A stretch of DNA of 64,000 bases from JAEINY01 sp942490535 (GCA_942490535.1 CALNXQ010000006.1:62001-126000), one strand, 5' to 3'; positions 9,793-20,000 are shown, numbered from the stretch's first letter. Translations and numbers: made by a program. The notes: generated from the letters alone by a model not told the origin.

Positions 9793-10296
9793 TTAATCCA
9801 GAACATCATCTTCTTGCTCAACTTCAGAGAGCGGTTTTAAATTAGCCGGAATCTCCTCACTATCCTGACCGAAATAAGAAAAGAAATCCAAAATTGGACT
9901 TTCCATAATGGCATTGATATCAAACTCAACAGTCATACCTCCCATTCCTGCCACAATCTTATCATAGGCATCTTTCACATCATTGGCTAACACCAAAATC
10001 TGATTAGATACTTTCTTTTCCTTACCGGATTTCTCATCAATTGAAGCAAAGGAAACCTTGCTTTTATACCACTGATCACCATCCGCCTTGTTAAATATTT
10101 CGGTATAATTTGCTTTACGGATATTAGTTACCAAAAATTCCCCGCGAATCATACTCTCCATTTCTTTGTAGATGCGCGACTCCGCCTCGGTGAAAGAAAC
10201 AGCATCAATTAAATACGTTTCACTGACTTTCTTCTCAGCGCCGGATTGCTCATCAATCTTTTCGTATTTTACTTTACATTCAAATAAGTTCTGCAT
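9793..10296 (-). CDS. DUF4494 domain protein
   Basis: A 167-residue cytosolic protein with the Bacteroidota-specific DUF4494 pattern. There are two related halves: FECKVKYEKIDEQSGAEKKV, then YLIDAVSFTEAE near residues 5-40, and WYKSKVSFASIDEKSGKEKK near 75-95. The internal repeat suggests duplication of a small beta-alpha unit. No function is established for the family. The C-terminus is acidic (SEVEQEDDVLD). It stands alone, with a possible promoter at 10412-10419 and a 110-nt leader that contains a tRNA-like stretch. Confidence 0.88.
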   Translation of the reverse strand: MQNLFECKVKYEKIDEQSGAEKKVSETYLIDAVSFTEAESRIYKEMESMIRGEFLVTNIRKANYTEIFNKADGDQWYKSKVSFASIDEKSGKEKKVSNQILVLANDVKDAYDKIVAGMGGMTVEFDINAIMESPILDFFSYFGQDSEEIPANLKPLSEVEQEDDVLD

Positions 10297-10309
10297 AAAA
10301 TCAATATTT

Positions 10310-10382
10310 TAAATGCCCTATTCCGGGATCGGTCATTCGGCACTGATAGTATTGATGCTCTATCAATTAGACCACACATCCC
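10310..10382 (-). other. tRNA-like leader segment (not an intact tRNA)
   Basis: On the minus strand this begins GGGATGTGTGGTCTAATTG and continues ATAGAGCA, closely resembling the acceptor 5' strand and D arm of a bacterial tRNA. The anticodon stem does not pair, the T arm lacks GTTCGAATCC, and the 3' end (about 10310-10325) cannot pair with GGGATGT. It lies between a -7 promoter element and the DUF4494 start. Either a decayed tRNA gene or coincidence. Confidence 0.25.
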
Positions 10383-10411
10383 TAAATCAGCCAAATTATT
10401 TCGTGAAATTA

Positions 10412-10419
10412 CAAAGATA
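10412..10419 (-). promoter_or_regulatory. Putative -7 promoter element upstream of DUF4494
   Basis: TATCTTTG on the minus strand matches TAnnTTTG. Transcription would start near 10405 and run through the tRNA-like segment into the DUF4494 gene. Confidence 0.4.
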
Positions 10420-10439
10420 ATTCATGGATTGAGATAAAG

Positions 10440-11648
10440 TCAGAAAGCTTCAGAGAAAGTAATGTATGTTCCTTGTTCTCCTTTCGCAAACCCATAATCA
10501 AATCTGACATTCATCCTCGGCTGAATCTCCAACCGCACGCCAATGCCGGCATTTGGCAACCAATTATTCATTTCGTGAAACGAAGGACCAACGGTACCCA
10601 CCCCACACCAGACTACAAAACCCAAAGGACTATTGTAATTTCCTTTTTTATTCAATGTTTGCCGTTGAAACATATGGCGATACTCAACGGAGGCATTAAC
10701 CATTTGCTGATCACGAAAACGTCCTAGTGTATACCCCCTCATGTTCCATAAACCTCCAAGCATAGCCATATCACTCCAGGGCACATTTTTCCCAATACAA
10801 AATCGGTTTTTATATTGCCAGGCCAGCGTTCTCCGATCCCGACGGATTCTGATATACTGCCGATAATCTAATTCAAAAACTTTAAAATTAGTGTTCCCTC
10901 CCAGGAATTCATCAAACATCAGCATACTACCACTTAGGTAAACACCTTCATAGGCATTTTGCACAAAATCACGTGTATCATACTCCACCACTACCCCTAA
11001 ACCTGAATTAAAGACATTCGTTCCACTCTGTAAGACATCCTCATCATTTAGCATCCTGTCATTTAAACTTGTAGCATTGGTTGCATTGTAATCCACCATA
11101 AATCCAACAAACAATCCCTTATTGAGTCGAAAAAGAATACGTTCATAAAACCGCCAATAATGACGCCGATAAGCAGTCGTTGTATCTGAACGTGGTACAT
11201 TCATGGCATTCTCATACCCCACTCCCCAGTAATGATCAGGCATATCCCTCAACTGGAACTCCCCTGTTGCTCTGAGGTTATCGTTGGTCCAGTAAATCAC
11301 ATTTTGAATAGAAACAGCAAACGATCCATTGGTACTATAGCCAATTGAAAAAGGAATGGAAGAAAGATTTAAAAAGCGATTCCAGTCTTGCACTTTGAAA
11401 GTAAGTAATCCTCCACCGGAAAAGAGCCATTCTGTTTCTGGCATATAGGATGGCGCAACGTAGGGAACAATTTTAACAGATCCAAAATCGACTTTAGCCA
11501 TTCGGAGCGTATCCATATTATTGAGTATCTTATTACCCAAACTATCTATTTGTCCAAAACTATTTCCGGATATTAGAAAAAGGATAAGCAAACATCCATA
11601 GACTTTTAAACATCTACAAAAGAAATTCGCCATGGATTTTAGACTCAT
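10440..11648 (-). CDS. BamA/TamA (Omp85)-family outer-membrane beta-barrel protein
   Basis: 402 residues from the ATG at 11648; the frame is open to a TTG four codons earlier, and Met at 11633 is also possible. An N-terminal signal peptide ends in GNSFGQ. The remainder is strand-rich, with the Omp85 barrel signature GGLWNMRGYTLGRFRDQ (the conserved RGY/RGF motif of the lid loop) and a C-terminal aromatic TFSEAF. No POTRA domains are present, so this is a barrel-only, surface-antigen-D15-like protein, perhaps of the patatin-less PlpD-like or generic transport type. Cargo unknown. Confidence 0.82.
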   Translation of the reverse strand: MSLKSMANFFCRCLKVYGCLLILFLISGNSFGQIDSLGNKILNNMDTLRMAKVDFGSVKIVPYVAPSYMPETEWLFSGGGLLTFKVQDWNRFLNLSSIPFSIGYSTNGSFAVSIQNVIYWTNDNLRATGEFQLRDMPDHYWGVGYENAMNVPRSDTTTAYRRHYWRFYERILFRLNKGLFVGFMVDYNATNATSLNDRMLNDEDVLQSGTNVFNSGLGVVVEYDTRDFVQNAYEGVYLSGSMLMFDEFLGGNTNFKVFELDYRQYIRIRRDRRTLAWQYKNRFCIGKNVPWSDMAMLGGLWNMRGYTLGRFRDQQMVNASVEYRHMFQRQTLNKKGNYNSPLGFVVWCGVGTVGPSFHEMNNWLPNAGIGVRLEIQPRMNVRFDYGFAKGEQGTYITFSEAF

Positions 11649-11893
11649 ACACCAAATCAATTACATATTTATGTTGCCAATTTAGCACTTTTTAAGCTTG
11701 TTTAAAAAGTGAATCAAAATGAAAACGAACATTTCAATCATAATGCAAAATAAAGATCTGACCTACTGTTCATTTTATGCATTTAGAAAAAAAATCTGAA
11801 TTTTTTAATAAAAAATTCAATTCTTGAATACGTCTATCAACCGTTTGAGTTGTCTATTAGTTAAAATGGTTAAAAAACGAAAACGGAACTGTT

Positions 11894-12133
11894 ATGAATG
11901 GTAAGGCAATTAGGAGATCGCTCTACAAAGTTTTAAGAAAGACAGGAGTGCCTAAAGAACGGATAAATGAAGAAGCATCCTTACAAGACGAGCTATTTTT
12001 AGGTGAATTAGAAATGAACTGTTTCTTATTTTATCTGGAAACCAAATTTGATTTGGCTATAAAAAATGAAGAACTACCGCAATTAAACTCAGTAAAATCA
12101 ACAATTGACTTTTTACAAAAGCATTGTGCTTAA
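11894..12133 (+). CDS. Acyl-carrier-protein-like protein lacking the phosphopantetheine serine
   Basis: A 79-residue protein with ACP-like spacing: LQDELFLGELEMNCFLFYLE aligned with the E. coli AcpP segment, where Ser of DSL falls on Glu38 and the preceding Asp on Gly37. The distance from this position to the conserved Phe (14 residues) is the same as in AcpP, so the alignment is firm. Without the serine it cannot carry a 4'-phosphopantetheine arm. The tail VKSTIDFLQKHC is like the last helix of ACPs. No fatty-acid or polyketide genes are adjacent. Possibly a structural or regulatory ACP paralogue. Confidence 0.65.
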   Translation: MNGKAIRRSLYKVLRKTGVPKERINEEASLQDELFLGELEMNCFLFYLETKFDLAIKNEELPQLNSVKSTIDFLQKHCA

Positions 12134-12156
12134 AAAATTTTCAATGACCAATTCAT

Positions 12157-12235
12157 AAGGTTGTTTCCAAAAAGAGGCTGTAAAACCACTCATTTTATCG
12201 TCCCATCGTATCTTTTGGAAACAACCTTTATTTTT
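12157..12235. terminator. Long-armed inverted repeat, likely terminator between convergent genes
   Basis: Perfect 16-bp arms (AAGGTTGTTTCCAAAA at 12157-12172 and its complement at 12213-12228) enclose an unusual 40-nt loop and are followed by TTATTTTT. The right arm ends in the stop codon of the minus-strand gene. Could also be the ends of a small palindromic element. Confidence 0.55.
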
Positions 12236-13691
12236 CGGCCTTTTTAAAGACTTTTTCCAAAGCCTCGTCCGGCTTAATAATGTTATAGTTTTCCCAAAAG
12301 GCAACATCCTCTTCCATAATTTCTTCTGCCAGAACATATTTAGGCTTGAAGGTTTCGGATAATTTAAACCGTTCTACCCCTTCGGTGGACATATCACTTA
12401 TTAACATCTCCGTCACGGCATCAAACTCCGAATCAATCTGATGCTTCTTATCCGCAATATGAACACGCACAACACCTCGTACTTTATTTAAAATCCATCT
12501 TCCCTGAAAGGGTCTATAGTCGATGTAATAAGACGCTTCCAACGGTTTCGCTTTCACTGATCGGCTCGTTTTCCGAATCAACGATCGTTTACTTTGTCGT
12601 AATGACCGTCGAGTCAGTTCGAATTGCGCCCGCACAATTGCATAGCTAGTGGAATGAATTAATAATTCACCCTGATACAACAACTGCCCGGTATCATCAA
12701 TTGGCTTAAATCCGATGCGATAAACCATCTGATCGTTATAAACATCAACACCTTTATAACTATACCGATAAATTATCTCCTTTTTATCAACGGGTAAAAA
12801 GTCAAGATATTTAGCCACATCTAATCGGGAAAAATAATATGGCCCTCCTTCTAACTTAAACAGCACATCACCCATTGGATTCACATCCTTATTCTTCCGT
12901 CCCTTCACAAACCGCACACGCTCCACTCCCTGTGGTCTACTGTATTCTGTCTTAAAGATTTCAACAATGGCTTCAGACACCTGCACAAATGCCGCATCCT
13001 GCCGAATAGTTTCACGAAAGAATCCTGTTAATAGTGTTTTCTCCTCCCAATAATTATCACTTCGATAATAAACAACTTGCTCCATAATAGCATCCACATC
13101 TTCATACTTCACCTCAATCTCAGCCAGCTTCACCGATGTTTCAAACATGTTTACATCGAGAATTGCATCGACATTCGGAACAACCCGAAAAGTAGGGGCA
13201 TATCCTAAACAGGAAAAGGCAAGCGTATCCTTTACATACCGACGTGGTAATACAAATTCATACTCACCATCTTTATTAGTGATGGTACCCAATGCTTTCC
13301 CTTTAATGGAAATATTAACTAAGGGTAAGCAATAAGAGGCATCACGATCCATCACTTTCCCTCTAACACGAATATATTTATTTTGCTCTTCATTCTTTTT
13401 TAACTCACTGATCGTGATCTGCCCGTTGACCAAGGCAATATTTAAGGCATAAGCTTGTAATAAACCCGAGATAATTTCGTAAGGATGTTGATTTTGGATA
13501 TTGATGTCAACGACACTATCTGCGGGCACAGCATTGACATCATAGGCAATATTGACATCAGATTTTAACTGGAGAGAATCTAATAAATCAGCCACTCGGA
13601 TTTGACTGTAATGAACTGATACTATTTGCCCAAAGCTATTAACAACAAAAAAACTAAACAGCAGAAGTATTACAATGCGCATAGGAACCAT
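12228..13691 (-). CDS. STN domain/CarboxypepD_reg-like protein of an ECF-FecR module
   Basis: A 487-residue exported protein (signal peptide 1-22, ending NSFGQ). Residues about 25-100 form an STN domain (secretin/TonB short N-terminal; RVADLLDSLQLKSDVNIAY). Residues about 110-195 form a CarboxypepD_reg-like domain (VRGKVMDRDAS, LPLVNISIKGKALG). A longer conserved region (TGFFRETIRQDAAFVQVSEA and onward) is seen in many Bacteroidota proteins of unknown function. There is no TonB plug or barrel. It follows an ECF sigma factor and FecR, so it probably gives the periplasmic signal to FecR in place of a TonB receptor. Met at 13682 is an equally good start. Confidence 0.8.
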   Translation of the reverse strand: MVPMRIVILLLFSFFVVNSFGQIVSVHYSQIRVADLLDSLQLKSDVNIAYDVNAVPADSVVDINIQNQHPYEIISGLLQAYALNIALVNGQITISELKKNEEQNKYIRVRGKVMDRDASYCLPLVNISIKGKALGTITNKDGEYEFVLPRRYVKDTLAFSCLGYAPTFRVVPNVDAILDVNMFETSVKLAEIEVKYEDVDAIMEQVVYYRSDNYWEEKTLLTGFFRETIRQDAAFVQVSEAIVEIFKTEYSRPQGVERVRFVKGRKNKDVNPMGDVLFKLEGGPYYFSRLDVAKYLDFLPVDKKEIIYRYSYKGVDVYNDQMVYRIGFKPIDDTGQLLYQGELLIHSTSYAIVRAQFELTRRSLRQSKRSLIRKTSRSVKAKPLEASYYIDYRPFQGRWILNKVRGVVRVHIADKKHQIDSEFDAVTEMLISDMSTEGVERFKLSETFKPKYVLAEEIMEEDVAFWENYNIIKPDEALEKVFKKAEK

Positions 13692-13827
13692 ACATCGGAT
13701 TATGTATTAATATCTTTCATTCATCTCTCCATAAAAAAGAAAATAAATTTTCCTTTTACTTCATGAAGGGTTTAAGATACTACTTTAATCTGGTTTTTTG
13801 TAAACCAATTAAGCTCACTCATCACAC

Positions 13828-14817
13828 TCAATAGATTACATAAACATCGCCGTCTTTTTTGTAATTTATTTGAAATGATTGACATACTGTTTCCAACACA
13901 TGATCCAATGAATGATGTTTGAAACTACCATTGAAATACTCACCTTGTATTAAACTGGAATCGCTCAAAACTATTTGAATTTGATAAACCGCTTCAATAG
14001 TCTCAAAAACGTCTGACAATGCAGTATTTTCGGAAAAATCAATCTCCTTTGTATTCCAGGCTTGAAAATTCACATTCTCATTAACCTGCTTCTTCAATTC
14101 ACGTGTAGAGGCGTCATATACCACCGATTCTCCTGCACGCAAAATAACCTTACTCGACTGGTTATTAACAGCCACCAAAACCGTTCCGGTCGAGACAGTC
14201 ACGATAGTTTGTTGATCAGGCGTATAAGCTTTTACATTGAAAGAGGTTCCGAGTACTTGAATCTGCACCTTCTCCGTTCTGATAATAAAAGGTTTACTTT
14301 CATCACGTTTGACATTAAAAAAGGCCTCTCCATCCAGTTCAACTGTACGCGTATCCTTTTCAAAATCTTTCGGATATGTAAATGAACTTCCACCGTTGAT
14401 CGCCACATCTGTTCCATCCGGTAAATTCACCAACCGTGTTTGTGACTGAGCTACCACAATTGACTGCATCGAACCTGCAGAAAAAATAGAATACATGTAA
14501 TAACCACCCACCATCACAATCAACATAGCAGCAATGGCCACTACATTTCGCATGAAACTCATTTTTCGAACACCACCTGTAGGTGTCGCAATTTTCTCCT
14601 GCACCTGATCCCAGGCACCATCCGTATTGATCTCAGCCAACTCCTGAGCATATTTCGAATCACCCCACAATCTCTTAACCTGCGAAAACACCTCTTCAAC
14701 ACGCTTATCATCCTGCAACTGGCTATTTAAATCATGATGCTCCTGATCAGATAATTCGCCTGCCATATCACGGGCTAATAATTCCCAATTGATTCTATTT
14801 ATATTTTGCTCTTTCAT
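13828..14817 (-). CDS. FecR-family anti-sigma factor
   Basis: 329 residues from the ATG at 14817; the longer frame starts at TTG. Cytoplasmic N-terminal part (about 1-85), one membrane helix (about 88-108, VVAIAAMLIVMVGGYYMYSIF), periplasmic FecR domain (about 115-215, with TRLVNLPDGTDVAINGGSS and the VQVLGTSFNV-type motif) and a C-terminal DUF4974-like domain (about 255-329). FecR proteins hold an ECF sigma factor and release it on a signal from an outer-membrane STN domain. It lies 50 bp after the sigma gene and is followed by the STN-domain protein. Confidence 0.94.
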   Translation of the reverse strand: MKEQNINRINWELLARDMAGELSDQEHHDLNSQLQDDKRVEEVFSQVKRLWGDSKYAQELAEINTDGAWDQVQEKIATPTGGVRKMSFMRNVVAIAAMLIVMVGGYYMYSIFSAGSMQSIVVAQSQTRLVNLPDGTDVAINGGSSFTYPKDFEKDTRTVELDGEAFFNVKRDESKPFIIRTEKVQIQVLGTSFNVKAYTPDQQTIVTVSTGTVLVAVNNQSSKVILRAGESVVYDASTRELKKQVNENVNFQAWNTKEIDFSENTALSDVFETIEAVYQIQIVLSDSSLIQGEYFNGSFKHHSLDHVLETVCQSFQINYKKDGDVYVIY

Positions 14818-14867
14818 AACGTTCAACTTAAGGACAACTACTGCTCCTTTATCCCTTATTCATCTGA

Positions 14868-15437
14868 CTATAAAAATATACTTAACAACTGCTCCTTCAA
14901 TGGCTTTAAATTCTCACGAAGGAATTTTAAAGCGTGCCCCATTTGAGCTTCCACAGTTTTTGGTGAAATATTCAACTTATCGGCTATTTCTCGATATTTC
15001 AATCCATCCATCCGACTCATGCGAAAAATTCTTCGTCGTTGATCCGGCAATTGAGCAATAACCTGATTAATCCGATTCAAGTAAATGGTTTCTTGAAACA
15101 CAGGCATTTCAAACATCTCCTTATGCTCTACAATTTTAACATGCTCGCGCACCACTTTCTGATGTTTTAACTCATTATGGCACTGGTTGCGCACCGTTAC
15201 CACCAGAAAGCCCTGTAATGACCGGATATCCAAATCGACCCGCTTCTCCCACATTTTCACAAAAACGTCCTGCACGAGACTTTCTGATAAATCACGGTCT
15301 CCCAAATATTTTTGAGCAAAAAGAACCAAGTGGGGATAATAATGCTTAAAAACAACTTCAAAAGCTTTAGAATCACCTTCTTTTACTTTCTGTAAAAGTA
15401 ATTGTTCATCTGATTTATTATAGGTTTGATCAACCAT
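14868..15437 (-). CDS. ECF RNA polymerase sigma-70 factor
   Basis: A 189-residue Bacteroidota-type ECF sigma factor. Region 2 (about 25-95: FEVVFKHYYPHLVLFAQKYLGD, then VQDVFVKMWEKR) and region 4 (about 125-180: LPDQRRRIFRMSRMDGLKYREIA and LNISPKTVEAQMGHALKFLR) are both complete. It should recruit RNA polymerase to target promoters when released by the FecR anti-sigma factor encoded next to it. No SusC/SusD pair lies in this cluster, so target genes are not obvious. The LamG-nuclease gene lies 56 bp upstream on the same strand. Confidence 0.95.
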   Translation of the reverse strand: MVDQTYNKSDEQLLLQKVKEGDSKAFEVVFKHYYPHLVLFAQKYLGDRDLSESLVQDVFVKMWEKRVDLDIRSLQGFLVVTVRNQCHNELKHQKVVREHVKIVEHKEMFEMPVFQETIYLNRINQVIAQLPDQRRRIFRMSRMDGLKYREIADKLNISPKTVEAQMGHALKFLRENLKPLKEQLLSIFL

Positions 15438-15493
15438 TCAGCACACTGATTTAGTCAAGGACAATTTATAATGAAAGCACCCCTACTCCATAT

Positions 15494-17068
15494 TCATTTT
15501 TTTTGCCATTGAAAGGTAGTGACAACAGCAGCATGATCGGATGGAAATCCAAGTGGATGGGTATCAATCACCCGGCTATTTATGGCTTTCAACATTTCTC
15601 CGGAATAATAAATGTAGTCAATCCGATCCTGCATACTACTTTTAAAAACGGGCGACCAGGTTTGACCCAGGTGAGTCGACTCATTCGGAAATAATTCCCG
15701 ATAACTATCATAAAATTCAGCATGCTCCATTTGTTGACTTACCGGGTAAGCCACGGTAAGCCCATAATAATTGGCATGATTGCGATCGGTCCAATCTAAA
15801 TGTGATCCACTGTTAAAGTCTCCGGCCACAATTAAAGGAACCTCATCCTTTTTCAAAATAAATTGACGCAGTTCACTAAGAATTAATTTAATTTCCAGAC
15901 CTCTGGTTTCCATTTCACGGGCTATAATAGAATCAGGGACTGCATGTCCGCTTTTCACATAAGCACCCGTATTGGGTAAATAATGCAGCCACACAGGACA
16001 GGCTAAAACAGCTCTCTCCTCACCCACTTCCACTTTAATACACCCAAAGTTAAAAGGCCGAAACATATTGAAACTTTCTGCAAAGGGAAAGCGACTCAAC
16101 ACACTCAAGTTGGAACTACGACTGTAGAAATGATAATTCAAGGCATCTGCAATTTTCTCACCGGAACCGTAGGTTTCCTGCATCAAAATAATATCAGCAC
16201 CCGATTTTTTTATAATGTCAATGACTCTTTCAACGCCAACCTGCCGACCCTCATGACGGCCGCCATGCCAAATATTCCAGGACATCACCTTTAGCTCCTC
16301 ATCCATTATTGGAGAATGGGTTATCCCTCTGCCTGATTTGGATTTATAAAGAAGCGCTATTTCAGCTCGGGAAAGTGGACGTGACCAAACGCCAAAATCA
16401 TCAATCTGTCCATTAAAAGTCTCCATTTTAACATCTGGCACAAAGGGATCAACCCCGATATAAAAAGGAGTATAACCCAATTTCAAATTGACCTCCCAAA
16501 GTGAATAGATGGCTACATTTTCACCATCAAAAAAGAGTGCACTCTCCTGTGCTTCACTATTATAAGAAAAAGCCAATTGATGCCAACGGCCATCGTTGAT
16601 GGCTTGCTTTTGAACAGTAGGCGCATACTGCCAGGTATTTACACTATCGGAAATGGTCCATCGCCAAGCCCCATTTGAAGCAGCTTCCAATTGCCAGCCC
16701 TTAAACCGATCAACGCCTCCCTGTTTCTGAGCTACAATGGTATAACTTTCCGGATCATCCAGTGCCTTTTTTACCCACACACAGACTGTAAAACCCTTAT
16801 AATCATCTAACGAAAATGATTTATCCGAATGCACAGACAAGGGTTTGCGGTAACGTGCAGCAGCAGATAAATCGAGACTTGTATCCTTCCTTGTAACTGC
16901 AAAACTAACCAAACTATCCCCTTGGATTAACACCGAAGATAAACCGTCATTTTTTATTTCGCCATTAAAATTAACAGCAACAAGGGGCTTACCCGGCTTC
17001 TTATCATCTTGCCAATGACACCCGGAAAATATAAGAATTGCCAACACAAAAACTAATAGGGGTTTCAT
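15494..17068 (-). CDS. LamG/concanavalin-like domain plus endonuclease/exonuclease/phosphatase lipoprotein
   Basis: A 524-residue lipoprotein (lipobox ILIFSGC, Cys17). Residues about 55-245 form a LamG-like jelly roll (FTVCVWVKKALDD, DGRWHQLAFSYNS, NGQIDDFGVWSRPLS). Residues about 258-524 form an EEP domain (LKVMSWNIWHGGRHEG, Glu in ILMQETYG, VAGDFNSGSHLDW, and the terminal GFPSDHAAVVTTF with the catalytic Asp-His). Family members cleave phosphodiester or phosphate ester bonds. The jelly roll may bind a glycan or surface. It starts 15 bp after the hybrid histidine kinase gene and is probably cotranscribed with it. Substrate could be nucleic acid, an inositol phosphate or a phospholipid. Confidence 0.85.
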   Translation of the reverse strand: MKPLLVFVLAILIFSGCHWQDDKKPGKPLVAVNFNGEIKNDGLSSVLIQGDSLVSFAVTRKDTSLDLSAAARYRKPLSVHSDKSFSLDDYKGFTVCVWVKKALDDPESYTIVAQKQGGVDRFKGWQLEAASNGAWRWTISDSVNTWQYAPTVQKQAINDGRWHQLAFSYNSEAQESALFFDGENVAIYSLWEVNLKLGYTPFYIGVDPFVPDVKMETFNGQIDDFGVWSRPLSRAEIALLYKSKSGRGITHSPIMDEELKVMSWNIWHGGRHEGRQVGVERVIDIIKKSGADIILMQETYGSGEKIADALNYHFYSRSSNLSVLSRFPFAESFNMFRPFNFGCIKVEVGEERAVLACPVWLHYLPNTGAYVKSGHAVPDSIIAREMETRGLEIKLILSELRQFILKKDEVPLIVAGDFNSGSHLDWTDRNHANYYGLTVAYPVSQQMEHAEFYDSYRELFPNESTHLGQTWSPVFKSSMQDRIDYIYYSGEMLKAINSRVIDTHPLGFPSDHAAVVTTFQWQKK

Positions 17069-17083
17069 AATACGTTATTTTAT

Positions 17084-20000
17084 TTATTTCTCAAACCCTT
17101 CAATATCTACCTCTTTATTTTTCTTAAGTACGTTTAAAATTGTTTCTAACTCCGTGGCCATCGCCATGAAATGCTCACTAAATATGGGATCATCATTTTT
17201 AAAGTCCGCTTCCACCTGAATGGCTAACTGATATAAATCGGGTGCCGAAATGGTACCTGAAATACCTTTGAACGAATGCAACATGCGTTCAGCTACTTCG
17301 CGATCTGTCTCTTTCTGCTTATTGAAGTCCTTTACAAATTCGAGATGATCAAAATAAAACCGCTGCAAAAGCCGCTTAAAAAAGTCCCATTTATTGGCAA
17401 ATCGACGCACCCCTTCTTCTACATTGATTCCCTCAATATAGGGTAGGTGATTTCCATCCCCATCCTGAATAACCGGTTGAGTCCGCTGAATCGAGATGGT
17501 TTGCCGTTGACTGCTCTCCACCCCTCGATGCTTTTCAACCCACTTCAACACCTTCATGTACATTTGTTCCGGATCAATGGGTTTAGCAATCATATCGACC
17601 ATCCCGCACTTCAGATATTTTTCTTTTGCCCCACCAATGGCATCGGCCGTCATGGCAACAATGGGTGTGTTTGCATATTCGGGTAACTTGAGTATCTCAC
17701 GGGTGGCATCAAATCCATCCATCACCGGCATCTGGATATCCATTAAAATCAAATCAAAAAAGTCACCCCCATGCATTTGCGCTACTTTGATGGCCTCCTT
17801 TCCATTGGATGCAACCTCAACACACACATTTGCCAATTCCAGCAACTCAATGCCTATTTGCTTATTGGTTTCATTATCTTCCACCAGCAAAACCATCACA
17901 TTGTCAAGTTTTTTAAGTTCACTCAAATAAACACCCGGTTCTTTCTTACGCCACGAAGCTTTTGATTTTTCTTTGCCTAAAGCCTCCATGGTGGCATCAA
18001 ACAGCGTGGAGTAGTTCACCGGCTTGACAATAGAACCAATGAACGGATTACCGTTAACCAGTTTAAGAAGTTTTTCATCCTGACCAAAAAGCGGCATCAT
18101 CACCAGCATGGGAATATCATTGGTTAAATGTCTGGAAATCTCTTGTGCAGCCGACTGACGATCCTGACCCACAATGGCAGAATCAACAATCACCAGATCC
18201 ACAGGTTTCTCTTGCTTTCCACCCACAATTTTAACCAGTGCCGTTTCCTTATCACGTACCATATCCACCTTAAAATCTAATGTTTCCAACATCTCTTTTA
18301 AAATAGATGACGTTGTAGGATGTTGGTCCAACAACAATATTCTATAACCACTCAACTCCTTGGGAGGCATTAACAACTGACGCTTTTGAACACGTTGCTT
18401 ACCCACTTTTATAGTGAAGAAAAAGGAACTACCTTCACCGTATTCGCTCTCCACCCAAATACGTCCACCCATTAAGCCGGTCAAACGCTTACAAATGGCC
18501 AACCCTAATCCAGTCCCTCCATATTTACGGGTTGTCGAAACATCGGCCTGGGAAAAGGAATCAAATAAATGGCTTTGTAAATCCCCTTTTATCCCAATAC
18601 CTGTATCTCTTATCTCCACCAATAACTCAACATCGTCTTCACTCTCTTTCAACACCAAGACACTGGTTACAATCTCTCCGCGATTGGTAAACTTAACGGC
18701 ATTATTCACTAAGTTAACCAATATCTGCCCCAAGCGCAATGGATCGCCAATCAGGTTCAGCGGCACATCGGCATGAACCGCATAGATAAAGTCCAAACCT
18801 TTTTCATGTGCCTTATAGGCCACCATATTACTCAAATCATCAAACACCTGCTCGAGATCAAAATCGATTTTTTCAAGACTTAATTTACCGGCTTCAATTT
18901 TAGAGAAATCCAGAATATCATTGATGATCCCCAGTAATGATTTGGAACTGGCCTGGATCTTACGTAAATAATCACTCTGCCCCGGATTGGATTCTTTTTC
19001 GATGGCCAAATGGGTCCATCCCACAATGGCATTCATGGGCGTGCGAATTTCATGACTCATCCGGGCCAGGAAATCACTTTTGGCACGGGTGGCTGCTTCC
19101 GCGGCATTTTTAGCATCTGTGAGCAGCATGGCATCGTTCTCTTTGGCGATGGCAATTCCCAGGGTCACGGTGTAAGCCCTAAAAATGGTGCGGTGCGATT
19201 CAATCCAGGGCAGTCCCTTCATGGTATTTCCAAACCCAATGAAGCCCCAAAACACCTCCCGGGCAAATACCGGTACGATTAATAAACTCTGCAACCCCAG
19301 ATAATCAAATAATTTTTGTTCTTCAAAAACAAAATCATCCTTAAATCCAATAATTTCCTTTTTATCGGATAACATGTGATACCACCTGGATCCAATCTCC
19401 TGGTAGGATATATCCTTTAAATCATCCCGGTAAACCGGCTTGATCTGATCTTTCTGCCATTCAAACAGGTGCGATGCTGCCGGATGGTTCTTATCATCAT
19501 TATTACGGAAGATGAAAGATTGATCGACCATGGCACTTTGCCCAACAATACGCAAGGACTTCAGCACTGCATCATCTGATTTTTGATTGACTATCAACTC
19601 CTTCACAGCCTCGGCCACCCCCTCCAGAAAACGATCACGCATCATCACTTCTGAGATGGCTTCTTTTTGGGCCGTGACATCAATCATCACCCCTTGCAGA
19701 TAGACCCCTTTATTATCTGGTTGCTGCATGGCCATTCCTTTCTCATGCAACCAACGCATCTCCCCCTGCACATCTTCAATGCGATATTCTACTTCATAGG
19801 CATGATTGCGTTTAACTGCTTGCTTGATGGTATCCAATACGCGCTCCCGATCATTTTCAAAAATCAGATTTGTAAAGGACTGAACCCCTTCCAGAAAATT
19901 ACCGGCATCAAAACCCGTCACCTTTGAAAATCCGCTACTCAGGAAAATCATGGTGCGGCTATCATCCATTAAACCCGTGAATACAATACCTGGCACATTG

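Noticed and set aside
10310..10382. Intact tRNA gene
   Set aside because: Anticodon stem, T arm and 3' acceptor strand do not pair; only the 5' part resembles a tRNA.
12113..12337. 74-residue minus-strand open frame across the inverted repeat
   Set aside because: It overlaps the end of the STN-protein gene in another frame and spans the terminator hairpin.
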